A stretch of 64,000 bases of DNA from Bos javanicus. Its lineage: Eukaryota > Chordata > Mammalia > Artiodactyla > Bovidae. Location: contig NW_026893846.1 in NCBI RefSeq assembly GCF_032452875.1, forward strand, positions 186,001 to 250,000, written 5' to 3'. A program made the translations under genes and the position numbers. Shown piece by piece: positions 41,811 through 55,887 of the stretch (position 1 is the stretch's first letter; each line of letters begins with the position of its first letter). The notes below the pieces were generated by a model. It did no database searches. It was given only the letters and a program-made list of their open reading frames with translations, and was not told where the DNA came from.

Positions 41811-42051
41811 GGGCCTGCTGAGCTGCGTGATTACTGTCTGCTCATCTGCTTGACAATTGCCAGCTGAGCTGCACGATTCCTGCCTGTCATCTGCTTGACA
41901 ATTGCCAGCTGTGCTGCGTAATTCCTGCCTGCTCAGCTGCTTGATTATTGCCAGCTGAGCAGCATGATTCCTCACAGCTGAGTTCCATGATTATTGCCTG
42001 CTGACTGTATGATTCGTGCCTACTCAGCTCTTTGTTTATTGCCTCCAGAGG
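41811..42051 (+). repeat. Diverged core, copy 21 (type A)
   Basis: The core is full length with CACAGCTG and the type-A-specific CTGTATGA. Confidence 0.92.
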
Positions 42052-43149
42052 CACATGATCAGTGTATGATAGCAAACATGATCAGTGCATGATCAGTCAC
42101 ATGATCAGCGCCATTAAGTCACGTGATCACTACATGATAGTCATGTGATCAGTCCATGCTCAGTCACGGTATCAGTGCATGATCAGCCACGTGATCAGTG
42201 CATGATCAGCCAGGATGATCAGTTCATGATAGCTATGTGATCAGTGCATGATCAGTCACGTGATCAGTGCATGATCAGGCACGTGATCAGTGCATGATCA
42301 GTCACGTGATCAGTGCATGATCAGTCACGTGATCAGTGCATGATCAGTCACGTGATCAGTGCATGATCAGCCACGTGATCAGTGCATGATCAGCCACGTG
42401 ATCAGTGCATGATCAGTCACGTGATCAGTGCATGATCAGTCACGTGACCAGTACATGGTAGCTACGTGATCATTGCATGATCAGCCACGTGAGCAGTGCA
42501 TGATAGCCACGTGATCAGTGCATGATCAGTCACGTGATCAGTGCATGATCAGTCACGTGATCAGTGCATGATCAGTCACGTGATCAGTGCATGATCAATT
42601 ACGTGATCAGTGCATGATCAGTCACGTGACCAGTACATGGTAGCTACGTGATCAGTGCATGATCAGCCACGTGATCAGTGCATGATAGCCACGTGATCAG
42701 TGCATGATCAGTCACATGATCAGTGCATGATCATCCGTGATCAGTGCATGATCAGTCATGTGATCAGTGCATGATATAGACGTGATCAGTGCATGATCAG
42801 TCACGTGATCAGTGCATGATCAGCCACGTGATCAGTGCATGATAGCCAGTGATCAGTGCATGATAGCCAGTGATCAGTGCATGATCAGTCACGTGATCAG
42901 TGCATGATCAGCCACGTGATCAGTGCATGATAGCCACTGATCAGTGCATGATCAGCCACGTGATCAGTGCATGATCAGTTACGTGAGCAGTGTATGATCA
43001 GCCACGTGATCAGTGCATGGTCAGACACGTGAACAGTGTATGATCAGCCACGTGATCAGTGCATGATAGCCACGTGATCAGTGCATGATCAGTCACGTGA
43101 TCAGTGTATGATCAGCCACGTGAACAGTGCATGCTCAGTCACGTGATCT
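42052..43149 (+). repeat. Array segment, 1.34-kb module
   Basis: M is absent. An insertion makes GCCAGGATGATCAG near 42209. A clean octamer lies at 42460-42641, and the broken-E-box pair starts at 42845, 305 bp before the next core. Confidence 0.9.
42460..42641 (+). repeat. 182-bp octamer (example of local higher-order repeat)
   Basis: AGCTACGTG occurs at 42460 and 42642, exactly 182 bp apart, the length of eight units of 22-23 bp. The same 182-bp interval is found at 12294/12476, 48359/48541 and 57461/57643. The units follow a fixed order of junctions: AGCTAC, AGCC, ATAGCC, several AGTC, CAATTAC, AGTC, then GACCAGTACATGGT leading back to AGCTAC. Confidence 0.85.
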
Positions 43150-43390
43150 GGGCCTGCTGAGCTGCGTGATTACTGTCTGCTCATCTGCTTGACAATTGCC
43201 AGCTGAGCTGCACGATTCCTGCCTGTCATCTGCTTGACAATTGCCAGCTGTGCTGCGTAATTCCTGCCTGCTCAGCTGCTTGATTATTGCCAGCTGAGCA
43301 GCATGATTCCTCACACCTGAGTTCCATGATTATTGCCTGCTGACTGTTTGATTCGTGCCTACTCAGCTCTTTGTTTATTGCCTCCAGAGG
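43150..43390 (+). repeat. Diverged core, copy 22 (type B)
   Basis: The core is full length with GATCTGGG, CAATTGCC and CACACCTG. Confidence 0.92.
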
Positions 43391-45260
43391 CACATGATCA
43401 GTGTATGATAGCAAACATGATCAGCGCATGATCAGTCACATGATCAGCGCCATTAAGTCACGTGATCACTACATGATAGTCATGTGATCAGTCCATGCTC
43501 AGTCACGGTATCAGTGCATGATCAGCCACGTGATCAGTGCATGATCAGCCACGTGATCAGTTCATGATCAGCCACGTGATCAGTGCATGATCAGTCACGT
43601 GATCAGTGCATGATCAGGCACGTGATCAGTGCATGATCAGCCACGTGATCAGTGCATGATAGCCACGTGATCAGTGCATGATCAGTCACCTGATGGGTGT
43701 ATGATCAGTCACGTGACCAGTACATGGTAGCTACATGATCATTGCATGATCAGCCACGTGAGTAGTGCATGATAGCCACGTGATCAGTGCATGATCAGTC
43801 ACGTGATCAGTGCATGATCAGTCACGTGATCAGTGCATGATCATCCACGTGATCAGTGCATGATCAGTCATGTGATCAGTGCATGATATAGACGTGATCA
43901 GTGCATGATCAGTCACGTGATCAGTGCATGATAGCCACGTGATCAGTGCATGATCAGTCACGTGATCAGTGCATGATCAGTCACGTGATCAGTGCATGAT
44001 CAGTCACGTGATCAGTGCATGATCAGCCACGTGATCAGTGCATGATAGCCACGTGATCAGTGCATGATCAGTCACGTGATCAGTGCATGATCAGTCACGT
44101 GATCAGTGCATGATCAGCCACGTGATCAGTGCATGATCAGCCACGTGATCAGTGCATGATCAGTCACGTGATCAGTGCATGATCAGTCACGTGATCAGTG
44201 CATGATAGCTACGTGATCAGTGCATGATCAGCCACGTGATCAGTGCATGATAGTCACGTGATCAGTGCATGATCAGTCACGTGATCAGTGCATGATCAGT
44301 CACGTGATCAGTGCATGATCAGTCACGTGATCAGTGCATGATCAGTCACGTGATCAGTGCATGATCAGTCACGTGATCAGTGCATGATAGCTACGTGATC
44401 AGTGCATGATCAGCCACGTGATCAGTGCATGATAGCCACGTGATCAGTGCATGATAGCCACGTGATCAGTGCATGATCAGTCATGTGATCGTGTGTGATC
44501 AGCCACGTGATCAGTGCATGATATCCACGTGATCAGTGCATGATAGCCACGTGATCAGTGCATGATAGCCACGTGATCAGTGCATGATCAGTCACGTGAT
44601 CATGTGTGATCAGCCACGTGATCAGTGCATGATGAGCCACGTGATCAGTGCATGATCAATTACGTGATCAGTGCATGATCAGTCACGTGACCAGTACATG
44701 GTTGCTACGTGATCATTGCATGATCAGCCACGTGAGCAGTGCATGATAGCCACGTGATCAGTGCATGATCAGTCACGTGATCAGTACATGATCAGTCACG
44801 TGAACAGTGCATGATCATTTACGTGATCTGTGCATGATCAGTCACGTGACCAGTATATGGTAGCTACGTGATCATTCCATGACGAGCCACGTGAGCAGTG
44901 CATGATAGCCACGTGATGTGTGCATGATCAGTTACGTGAGCAGAGTATGATCAGCCACGTGATCAGTGCATGAGTGCCACGTGATCAGTGCATGATATGT
45001 CACGTGACAGGTGTGTGATCAGCCACGTGAACAGTGCATGTTCAGCCACGTGATCAGTGCATGATAGCCACGTGATCAGTGCATGATCAGTTACGTGAGC
45101 AGTGTATGATCAGCCACGTGATCAGTGCATGGTCAGACACGTGAACAGTGTATGATCAGCCACGTGATCAGTGCATGATATCCAAGTGATCAGTGCATGA
45201 TCATCACGTGATCAGTGTATGATCAGCCACGTGAACAGTGCATGCTCAGTCACGTGATCA
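43391..45260 (+). repeat. Array segment with M and full type A preamble
   Basis: M is at 43687 (537 bp). Units from about 43960 to 44470 are uniform. The full 561-bp preamble starts at 44700. Confidence 0.91.
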
Positions 45261-45501
45261 GGGCCTGCTGAGCTGCGTGATTACTGTCTGCTCATCTGCT
45301 TGACAATTGCCAGCTGAGCTGCACGATTCCTGCCTGTCATCTGCTTGACAATTGCCAGCTGTGCTGCGTAATTCCTGCCTGCTCAGCTGCTTGATTATTG
45401 CCAGCTGAGCAGCATGATTCCTCACAGCTGAGTTCCATGATTATTGCCTGCTGACTGTTTGATTCGTGCCTACTCAGCTCTTTGTTTATTGCCTCCAGAG
45501 G
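45261..45501 (+). repeat. Diverged core, copy 23 (type A)
   Basis: The core is full length with CACAGCTG and CTGTTTGA. It is followed by M and then by another type A core, the only A-to-A succession in the window. Confidence 0.92.
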
Positions 45502-47733
45502 CACATGATCAGTGTATGATAGCAAACATGATCAGTGCATGATCAGTCACATGATCAGCGCCATTAAGTCACGTGATCACTACATGATAGTCATGTGATC
45601 AGTCCATGCTCAGTCACGGTATCAGTGCATGATCAGCCACGTGATCAGTGCATGATCAGCCACGTGATCAGTTCATGATAGCCACGTGATCAGTGCATGA
45701 TCAGTCACGTGATCAGTGCATGACCAGGCACGTGATCAGTGCATGATCAGCCACGTGATCAGTGCATGATAGCCACGTGATCAGTGCATGATCAGTCACC
45801 TGATGGGTGTATGATCAGTCACGTGACCAGTACATGGTAGCTACATGATCATTGCATGATCAGCCACGTGAGTAGTGCATGATAGCCACGTGATCAGTGC
45901 ATGATCAGTCACGTGATCAGTGCATGATCAGTCACGTGATCAGTGCATGATCAGTCACGTGATCAGTGCATGATCAGCCACGTGATCAGTGCATGATCAG
46001 TCACGTGATCAGTGCATGATCAGCCACGTGATCAGTGCATGATCAGTCACGTGATCAGTGCATGATATAGACGTGATCAGTGCATGATCAGTCACGTGAT
46101 CAGTGCATGATAGCCACGTGATCAGTGCATGATCAGTCACGTGATCAGTGCATGATCAGTCACGTGATCAGTACATGATAGCTACGTGATCAGTGCATGA
46201 TCAGCCACGTGATCAGTGCATGATAGCCACGTGATCAGTGCATGATAGTCATGTGATCAGTGCATGATCAGTCACGTGATCAGTGCATGATCAGCCACGT
46301 GATCAGTGCATGATCAGCCACGTGATCAGTGCATGATAGCCACGTGATCAGTGCATGATCAGTCACGTGATCAGTGCATGATCAGGCACGTGATCAGTGC
46401 ATGATCAGCCACGTGATCAGTGCATGATCAGTCACGTGATCAGTGCATGATCAGTCACTGACCAGTACATGATAGCTACATGATCAGTGCATGATCAGCC
46501 ACGTGATCAGTGCATGATAGCCACGTGATCAGTGCATGATCAGTCACGTGATCAGTGCATGATCAGTCATGTGATCAGTGCATGATCAGTCACGTGATCA
46601 GTGCATGATCAGCCACGTGATCAGTGCATGATAGCCACGTGATCAGTGCATGATCAATCACGTGATCAGTGCATGATCAGTCACGTGATCAGTGCATGAT
46701 AGCCACGTGATCAGTGCATGATCAGCCACGTGATCAGTGCATGATAGCCACGTGATCAGTGCATGATCAGTCACGTGATCAGTGCATGATCAGTCACGTG
46801 ATCAGTGCATGATCAGTCACGTGATCAGTGCATGATCAATCACGTGATCAGTGCATGATCAGTCACGTGACCAGTACATGGTAGCTACGTGATCATTGCA
46901 TGATCAGCCACGTGATCAGTGCATGATAGCCACGTGATCAGTGCATGATAGCCACGTGATCAGTGCATGATCAGTCATGTGATCGTGTGTGATCAGCCAC
47001 GTGATCAGTGCATGATAGCCACGTGATCAGTGCATGATAGTCACGTGATCAGTGCATGATCAGTCACGTGATACATGTGTGATCAGCCACGTGATCAGTG
47101 CATGATGAGCCACGTGATCAGTGCAGGATCAATTACGTGATCAGTGCATGATCAGTCACGTGACCAGTACATGGTTGCTACGTGATCGTTGCATGATCAG
47201 CCACGTGAGCAGAGCATGATAGCCACGTGATCAGTGCATGATCAGTCACGTGATCAGTACATGATCAGTCACGTGAACAGTGCATGATCATTTACGTGAT
47301 CTGTGCATGATCAGTCACGTGACCAGTATATGGTAGCTACGTGATCATTCCATGACGAGCCACGTGAGCAGTGCATGATAGCCACGTGATGTGTGCATGA
47401 TGAGTTACGTGAGCAGAGTATGATCAGCCACGTGATCAGTGCATGAGTGCCACGTGATCAGTGCATGATATGTCACGTGACAGGTGTGTGATCAGCCACG
47501 TGAACAGTGCATGTTCAGCCACGTGATCAGTGCATGATAGCCACGTGATCAGTGCATGATCAGTTACGTGAGCAGTGTATGATCAGCCACGTGATCAGTG
47601 CATGGTCAGACACGTGAACAGTGTATGATCAGCCACGTGATCAGTGCATGATATCCAAGTGATCAGTGCATGATCATCACGTGATCAGTGTATGATCAGC
47701 CACGTGAACAGTGCATGCTCAGTCACGTGATCA
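45502..47733 (+). repeat. Array segment with M and full type A preamble
   Basis: M is at 45797. Uniform units fill the middle, with scattered CAATCACG variants. The 561-bp preamble starts at 47173. Confidence 0.91.
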
Positions 47734-47974
47734 GGGCCTGCTGAGCTGCGTGATTACTGTCTGCTCATCTGCTTGACAATTGCCAGCTGAGCTGCACGAT
47801 TCCTGCCTGTCATCTGCTTGACAATTGCCAGCTGTGCTGCGTAATTCCTGCCTGCTCAGCTGCTTGATTATTGCCAGCTGAGCAGCATGATTCCTCACAG
47901 CTGAGTTCCATGATTATTGCCTGCTGACTGTATGATTCGTGCCTACTCAGCTCTTTGTTTATTGCCTCCAGAGG
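47734..47974 (+). repeat. Diverged core, copy 24 (type A)
   Basis: The core is full length with CACAGCTG and the type-A-specific CTGTATGA. Confidence 0.92.
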
Positions 47975-49051
47975 CACATGATCAGTGTATGATAGCAAAC
48001 ATGATCAGTGCATGATCAGTCACATGATCAGCGCCATTAAGTCACGTGATCACTACATGATAGTCATGTGATCAGTCCATGCTCAGTCACGGTATCAGTG
48101 CATGATCAGCCACGTGATCAGTGCATGATCAGCCACGTGATCAGTTCATGATAGCCATGTGATCAGTGCATGATCAGTCACGTGATCAGTGCATGATCAG
48201 GCACGTGATCAGTGCATGATCAGTCACGTGATCAGTGCATGATCAGTCACGTGATCAGTGCATGATCAGCCACGTGATCAGTGCATGATCAGCCACGTGA
48301 TCAGTGCATGATCAATTACGTGATCAGTGCATGATCAGTCACGTGACCAGTACATGGTAGCTACGTGATCATTGCATGATCAGCCACGTGAGCAGTGCAT
48401 GATAGCCACGTGATCAGTGCATGATCAGTCACGTGATCAGTGCATGATCAGTCACGTGATCAGTGCATGATCAGTCACGTGATCAGTGCATGATCAATTA
48501 CGTGATCAGTGCATGATCAGTCACGTGACCAGTACATGGTAGCTACGTGATCATTGCATGATCAGCACGTGAGCAGTGCATGATAGCCACGTGATCAGTG
48601 CATGATCAGTCACATGATCAGTGCATGATCATCCACGTGATCAGTGCATGATCAGTCACGTGATCAGTGCATGATATAGACGTGATCAGTGCATGATCAG
48701 TCACGTGATCAGTGCATGATCAGCCACGTGATCAGTGCATGATAGCCAGTGAATGAGTGCATGATAGCCAGTGATCAGTGCATGATCAGTCACGTGATCA
48801 GTGCATGATCAGCCACGTGATCAGTGCATGATAGCCACGTGATCAGTGCATGATCAGCCACGTGATCAGTGCATGATCAGTTACGTGAGCAGTGTATGAT
48901 CAGCCACGTGATCAGTGCATGGTCAGACACGTGAACAGTGTATGATCAGCCACGTGATCAGTGCATGATAGCCACGTGATCAGTGCATGATCAGTCACGT
49001 GATCAGTGTATGATCAGCCACGTGAACAGTGCATGCTCAGTCACGTGATCT
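47975..49051 (+). repeat. Array segment, 1.32-kb module
   Basis: M is absent. The octamer landmarks are at 48359 and 48541, and the broken-E-box pair starts at 48745, 307 bp before the core. Confidence 0.9.
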
Positions 49052-49292
49052 GGGCCTGCTGAGCTGCGTGATTACTGTCTGCTCATCTGCTTGACAATTG
49101 CCAGCTGAGCTGCACGATTCCTGCCTGTCATCTGCTTGACAATTGCCAGCTGTGCTGCGTAATTCCTGCCTGCTCAGCTGCTTGATTATTGCCAGCTGAG
49201 CAGCATGATTCCTCACACCTGAGTTCCATGATTATTGCCTGCTGACTGTTTGATTCGTGCCTACTCAGCTCTTTGTTTATTGCCTCCAGAGG
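49052..49292 (+). repeat. Diverged core, copy 25 (type B)
   Basis: The core is full length with GATCTGGG, CAATTGCC and CACACCTG. Confidence 0.92.
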
Positions 49293-50391
49293 CACATGAT
49301 CAGTGTATGATAGCAAACATGATCAGCGCATGATCAGTCACATGATCAGCGCCATTAAGTCACGTGATCACTACATGATAGTCATGTGATCAGTCCATGC
49401 TCAGTCACGGTATCAGTGCATGATCAGCCACGTGATCAGTGCATGATCAGCCACGTGATCAGTTCATGATAGCCACGTGATCAGTGCATGATCAGTCACG
49501 TGATCAGTGCATGACCAGGCAGGTGATCAGTGCATGATCAGCCACGTGATCAGTGCATGATAGCCACGTGATCAGTGCATGATCAGTCACCTGATGGGTG
49601 TATGATCAGTCACGTGACCAGTACATGGTAGCTACATGATCATTGCATGATCAGCCACGTGAGTAGTGCATGATAGCCACGTGATCAGTGCATGATCAGT
49701 CACGTGATCAGTGCATGATCAGTCACGTGATCAGTGCATGATAAGTCACGTGATCAGTGCATGATCAATTACGTGATCAGTGCATGATCAGTCACGTGAT
49801 CAGTGCATGATAGCTACGTGATCAGTGCATGATCAGCCACGTGATCAGTGCATGATAGCCACGTGATCAGTGCATGATCAGTCACATGATCAGTGCATGA
49901 TCATCCACGTGATCAGTGCATGATCAGTCACGTGATCAGTGCATGATATAGACGTGATCAGTGCATGATCAGTCACGTGATCAGTGCATGATCAGCCACG
50001 TGATCAGTGCATGATAGCCAGTGAATCAGTGCATGATAGCCAGTGATCAGTGCATGATCAGTCACGTGATCAGTGCATGATCAGCCACGTGATCAGTGCA
50101 TGATAGCCACGTGATCAGTGCATGATCAGCCACGTGATCAGTGCATGATCAGTTACGTGATCAGTGCATGATCAGCCACGTGATCAGTGCATGATCAGCC
50201 ACGTGATCAGTGCATGATCAGCCACGTGATCAGTGCATGATAGCCACGTGATCAGTGCATGATCAGTTACGTGAGCAGTGTATGATCAGCCACGTGATCA
50301 GTGCATGATAGCCACGTGATCAGTGCATGATCAGTCACGTGATCAGTGTATGATCAGCCACGTGAACAGTGCATGCTCAGTCACGTGATCT
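49293..50391 (+). repeat. Array segment with M and lengthened type B approach
   Basis: M is at 49588. The broken-E-box pair starts at 50017, 375 bp before the core, 69 bp (three units) more than the standard 306. The same 375-bp spacing precedes copy 27. Confidence 0.89.
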
Positions 50392-50632
50392 GGGCCTGCT
50401 GAGCTGCGTGATTACTGTCTGCTCATCTGCTTGACAATTGCCAGCTGAGCTGCACGATTCCTGCCTGTCATCTGCTTGACAATTGCCAGCTGTGCTGCGT
50501 AATTCCTGCCTGCTCAGCTGCTTGATTATTGCCAGCTGAGCAGCATGATTCCTCACACCTGAGTTCCATGATTATTGCCTGCTGACTGTTTGATTCGTGC
50601 CTACTCAGCTCTTTGTTTATTGCCTCCAGAGG
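50392..50632 (+). repeat. Diverged core, copy 26 (type B)
   Basis: The core is full length with GATCTGGG, CAATTGCC and CACACCTG, identical in diagnostic sites to copy 25. Confidence 0.92.
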
Positions 50633-53600
50633 CACATGATCAGTGTATGATAGCAAACATGATCAGCGCATGATCAGTCACATGATCAGCGCCATTAAGT
50701 CACGTGATCACTACATGATAGTCATGTGATCAGTCCATGCTCAGTCACGGTATCAGTGCATGATCAGCCACGTGATCAGTGCATGATCAGCCACGTGATC
50801 AGTTCATGATAGCCACGTGATCAGTGCATGATCAGTCACGTGATCAGTGCATGATCAGGCAGGTGATCAGTGCATGATCAGCCACGTGATCAGTGCATGA
50901 TAGCCACGTGATCAGTGCATGATCAGTCACCTGATGGGTGTATGATCAGTCACTGACCGGTACATGGTAGCTACATGATCATTGCATGATCAGCCACGTG
51001 AGTAGTGCATGATAGCCACGTGATCAGTGCATGATCAGTCACGTGATCAGTGCATGATCAGTCACGTGATCAGTGCATGATCAGTCACGTGATCAGTGCA
51101 TGATCAGCCACGTGATCAGTGCATGATCAGTCACGTGATCAGTGCATGATCATCCACGTGATCAGTGCATGATCAGTCATGTGATCAGTGCATGATATAG
51201 ACGTGATCAGTGCATGATCAGTCACGTGATCAGTGCATGATAGCCACGTGATCAGTGCATGATCAGTCACGTGATCAGTGCATGATCAGTCACGTGACCA
51301 GTACATGGTAGCTACATGATCAGTGCATGATCAGCCACGTGATCAGTGCATGATAGCCACGTGATCAGTGCATGATAGTCACGTGATCAGTGCATGATCA
51401 GTCACGTGATCAGTGCATGATCAGCCACGTGATCAGTGCATGATCAGCCACGTGATCAGTGCATGATAGCCACGTGATCAGTGCATGATCAGTCACGTGA
51501 TCAGTGCATGATCAGTCACGTGATCAGTGCATGATCAGCCACGTGATCAGTGCATGATAGCCACGTGATCAGTGCATGATCAGTCACGTGATCAGTGCAT
51601 GATCAGTCACGTGACCAGTACATGGTAGCTACGTGATCAGTGCATGATCAGCCACGTGATCAGTGCATGATAGCCACGTGATCAGTGCATGATCAGTCAC
51701 GTGATCAGTGCATGATCAGTCACGTGATCAGTGCATGATCAGCCACGTGATCAGTGCATGATCAGCCACGTGATCAGTGCATGATAGCCACGTGATCAGT
51801 GCATGATCAGCCACGTGATCAGTGCATGATCAGTTACGTGATCAGTGCATGATCAGTCACGTGATCAGTGCATGGTAGCTACGTGATCAGTGCATGATCA
51901 GCCACGTGATCAGTGCATGATAGCCACGTGATCAGTGCATGATCAGTCACGTGATCAGTGCATGATCAGTCACGTGATCAGTGCATGATCAGTCACGTGA
52001 TCAGTGCATGATCAATTACGTGATCAGTGCATGATCAGTCACGTGATCAGTGCATGATAGCTACGTGATCATTGCATGATCAGCCACGTGATCAGTGCAT
52101 GATAGCCACGTGATCAGTGCATGATAGCCACGTGATCAGTGCATGATCAGTCACGTGATCAGTGCATGATCAGCCACGTGATCAGTGCATGATATCCACG
52201 TGATCAGTGCATGATCAGCCACGTGATCAGTGCATGATAGCTACGTGATCAGTGCATGATCAGCCACGTGATCAGTGCATGATAGCCACGTGATCAGTGC
52301 ATGATCAGTCACGTGATCAGTGCATGATCAGTCACGTGATCAGTGCATGATCAGTCACGTGATCAGTGCATGATCAGTCACGTGATCAGTGCATGATAGC
52401 TACGTGATCAGTGCATGATCAGCCACGTGATCAGTGCATGATAGCCACGTGATCAGTGCATGATCAGTCACGTGATCAGTGTATGATCATCCACGTGATC
52501 AGTGCATGATCAGTCATGTGATCAGTGCATGATATAGACGTGATCAGTGCATGATCAGTCACGTGATCAGTGCATGATCAGCCACGTGATCAGTGCATGA
52601 TAGCCAGTGATCAGTGCATGATAGCCAGTGATCAGTGCATGATCAGTCACGTGATCAGTGCATGATCAGCCACGTGATCAGTGCATGATAGCCACTGATC
52701 AGTGCATGATCAGCCACGTGATCAGTGCATGATCAGTCACGTGATCAGTGCATGATCAGCCACGTGATCAGTGCATGATCAGTCACGTGATCAGTGCATG
52801 ATCAGCCACGTGATCAGTGCATGATAGCCACGTGATCAGTGCATGATCAGTCACGTGATCAGTGCATGATCAGCCACGTGATCAGTGCATGATCAGCCAC
52901 GTGATCAGTGCATGATAGCCACGTGATCAGTGCATGATCAGTCACGTGATCAGTGCATGATCAGTCACGTGATCAGTGCATGATCAGCCACGTGATCAGT
53001 GCATGATAGCCACGTGATCAGTGCATGATCAGTCACGTGATCAGTGCATGATCAGTCACGTGACCAGTACATGGTAGCTACGTGATCAGTGCATGATCAG
53101 CCACGTGATCAGTGCATGATAGCCACGTGATCAGTGCATGATCAGTCACGTGATCAGTGCATGATCAGTCACGTGATCAGTGCATGATCAGTCACGTGAT
53201 CAGTGCATGATCAGCCACGTGATCAGTGCATGATCAGTCACGTGATCAGTGCATGATAGCACGTGATCAGTGCATGATCAGCCACGTGATCAGTGCATGA
53301 TAGCCACGTGATCAGTGCATGATCAGCCACGTGATCAGTGCATGATCAGTCACGTGATCAGTACATGGTAGCTACGTGATCAGTGCATGATCAGCCACGT
53401 GATCAGTGCATGATAGCCACGTGATCAGTGCATGATCAGTCACATGATCAGTGCATGATCATCCGTGATCAGTGCATGATCAGTCACGTGATCAGTGCAT
53501 GATATAGACGTGATCAGTGCATGATCAGTCACGTGATCAGTGCATGATCAGCCACGTGATCAGTGCATGATAGCCAGTGATCAGTGCATGATAGCCAGTG

Positions 53601-53947
53601 ATCAGTGCATGATCAGTCACGTGATCAGTGCATGATCAGCCACGTGATCAGTGCATGATAGCCACGTGATCAGTGCATGATCAGCCACGTGATCAGTGCA
53701 TGATCAGCCACGTGATCAGTGCATGATCAGCCACGTGATCAGTGCATGATCAGCCACGTGATCAGTGCATGATCAGCCACGTGATCAGTGCATGATCAGC
53801 CACGTGATCAGTGCATGATCAGTCACGTGATCAGTGTATGATCAGCCACGTGATCAGTGCATGATAGCCACGTGATCAGTGCATGATCAGTCACGTGATC
53901 AGTGTATGATCAGCCACGTGAACAGTGCATGCTCAGTCACGTGATCT
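50633..53947 (+). repeat. Long uniform expansion with M, type B approach
   Basis: M is at 50928. Units from about 51000 to 53400 are nearly uniform. Broken-E-box pairs start at 52603 and 53573, 970 bp apart, so part of the module has been duplicated. The second pair lies 375 bp before the core. Confidence 0.9.
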
Positions 53948-54188
53948 GGGCCTGCTGAGCTGCGTGATTACTGTCTGCTCATCTGCTTGACAATTGCCAG
54001 CTGAGCTGCACGATTCCTGCCTGTCATCTGCTTGACAATTGCCAGCTGTGCTGCGTAATTCCTGCCTGCTCAGCTGCTTGATTATTGCCAGCTGAGCAGC
54101 ATGATTCCTCACAGCTGAGTTCCATGATTATTGCCTGCTGACTGTTTGATTCGTGCCTACTCAGCTCTTTGTTTATTGCCTCCAGAGG
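53948..54188 (+). repeat. Diverged core, copy 27 (type B)
   Basis: The core is full length with GATCTGGG, CAATTGCC and CACAGCTG. Confidence 0.92.
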
Positions 54189-55646
54189 CACATGATCAGT
54201 GTATGATAGCAAACATGATCAGCGCATGATCAGTCACATGATCAGCGCCATTAAGTCACGTGATCACTACATGATAGTCATGTGATCAGTCCATGCTCAG
54301 TCACGGTATCAGTGCATGATCAGCCACGTGATCAGTGCATGATCAGCCACGTGATCAGTGCATGATCAGCCACGTGATCAGTGCATGATCAGTCACGTGA
54401 TCAGTGCATGATCAGGCAGGTGATCAGTGCATGATCAGCCACGTGATCAGTGCATGATAGCCACGTGATCAGTGCATGATCAGTCACCTGATGGGTGTAT
54501 GATCAGTCACGTGACTGTACATGGTAGCTACATGATCATTGCATGATCAGCCACGTGAGTAGTGCATGATAGCCACGTGATCAGTGCATGATCAGTCACG
54601 TGATCAGTGCATGATCAGTCACGTGATCAGTGCATGATCAGCCACGTGATCAGTGCATGATAGCCACGTGATCAGTGCATGATCAGTCACGTGATCAGTG
54701 CATGATCAGTCACGTGATCAGTGCATGATCAGCCACGTGATCAGTGCATGATCAGCCACGTGATCAGTGCATGATCAGTCACGTGATCAGTGCATGATCA
54801 GTCACGTGATCAGTACATGGTAGCTACGTGATCAGTGCATGATCAGCCACGTGATCAGTGCATGATAGCCACGTGATCAGTGCATGATCAGTCACGTGAT
54901 CAGTGCATGATCAGTCACGTGATCAGTGCATGATCAGCCACGTGATCAGTGCATGATCAATCACGTGATCAGTGCATGATCAGTCACGTGATCAGTGCAT
55001 GATAGCCACGTGATCAGTGCATGATCAGCCACGTGATCAGTGCATGATAGCCACGTGATCAGTGCATGATAGCCACGTGATCAGTGCATGATCAGTCACG
55101 TGATCGTGTGTGATCAGCCACGTGATCAGTGCATGATAGCCACGTGATCAGTGCATGATAGCCACGTGATCAGTGCATGATCAGTCACGTGATCAGTGTG
55201 ATCAGCCACGTGATCAGTGCATGATCAGCCACGTGATCAGTGCATGATCAATTACGTGATCAGTGCATGATCAGTCACGTGACCAGTGCATGATAGCCAC
55301 GTGATCGTGCATGATCAGCCACGTGAGCAGTGTATGATCAGCCACGTGATCAGTGCATGAGTGCCACGTGATCAGTGCATGATATGTCACGTGACAGTGT
55401 GTGATCAGCCACGTGAACAGTGCATGATCAGCCACGTGATCAGTGCATGATAGCCACGTGATCAGTGCATGATCAGTTACGTGAGCAGTGTATGATCAGC
55501 CACGTGATCAGTGCATGGTCAGACACGTGAACAGTGTATGATCAGCCACGTGATCAGTGCATGATATCCAAGTGATCAGTGCATGATCATCACGTGATCA
55601 GTGTATGATCAGCCACGTGAACAGTGCATGCTCAGTCACGTGATCA
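54189..55646 (+). repeat. Array segment with M and eroded type A preamble
   Basis: M is at 54485 (537 bp). The left part of the type A preamble has been replaced by near-consensus units: the expected GGTTGCTA is now ATAGCC near 55290, and CATGTTCAGCC reads CATGATCAGCC near 55425. The right part (GATATCCAAGTG, CATCACGTG) is intact. Confidence 0.88.
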
Positions 55647-55887
55647 GGGCCTGCTGAGCTGCGTGATTACTGTCTGCTCATCTGCTTGACAATTGCCAGC
55701 TGAGCTGCACGATTCCTGCCTGTCATCTGCTTGACAATTGCCAGCTGTGCTGCGTAATTCCTGCCTGCTCAGCTGCTTGATTATTGCCAGCTGAGCAGCA
55801 TGATTCCTCACACCTGAGTTCCATGATTATTGCCTGCTGACTGTTTGATTCGTGCCTACTCAGCTCTTTGTTTATTGCCTCCAGAGG
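55647..55887 (+). repeat. Diverged core, copy 28 (type A, mixed alleles)
   Basis: The upstream sequence is type A but the core has CACACCTG, an allele otherwise seen only in type B copies. This is consistent with gene conversion from a B core. Copies 31 and 33 share this mix. Confidence 0.91.
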
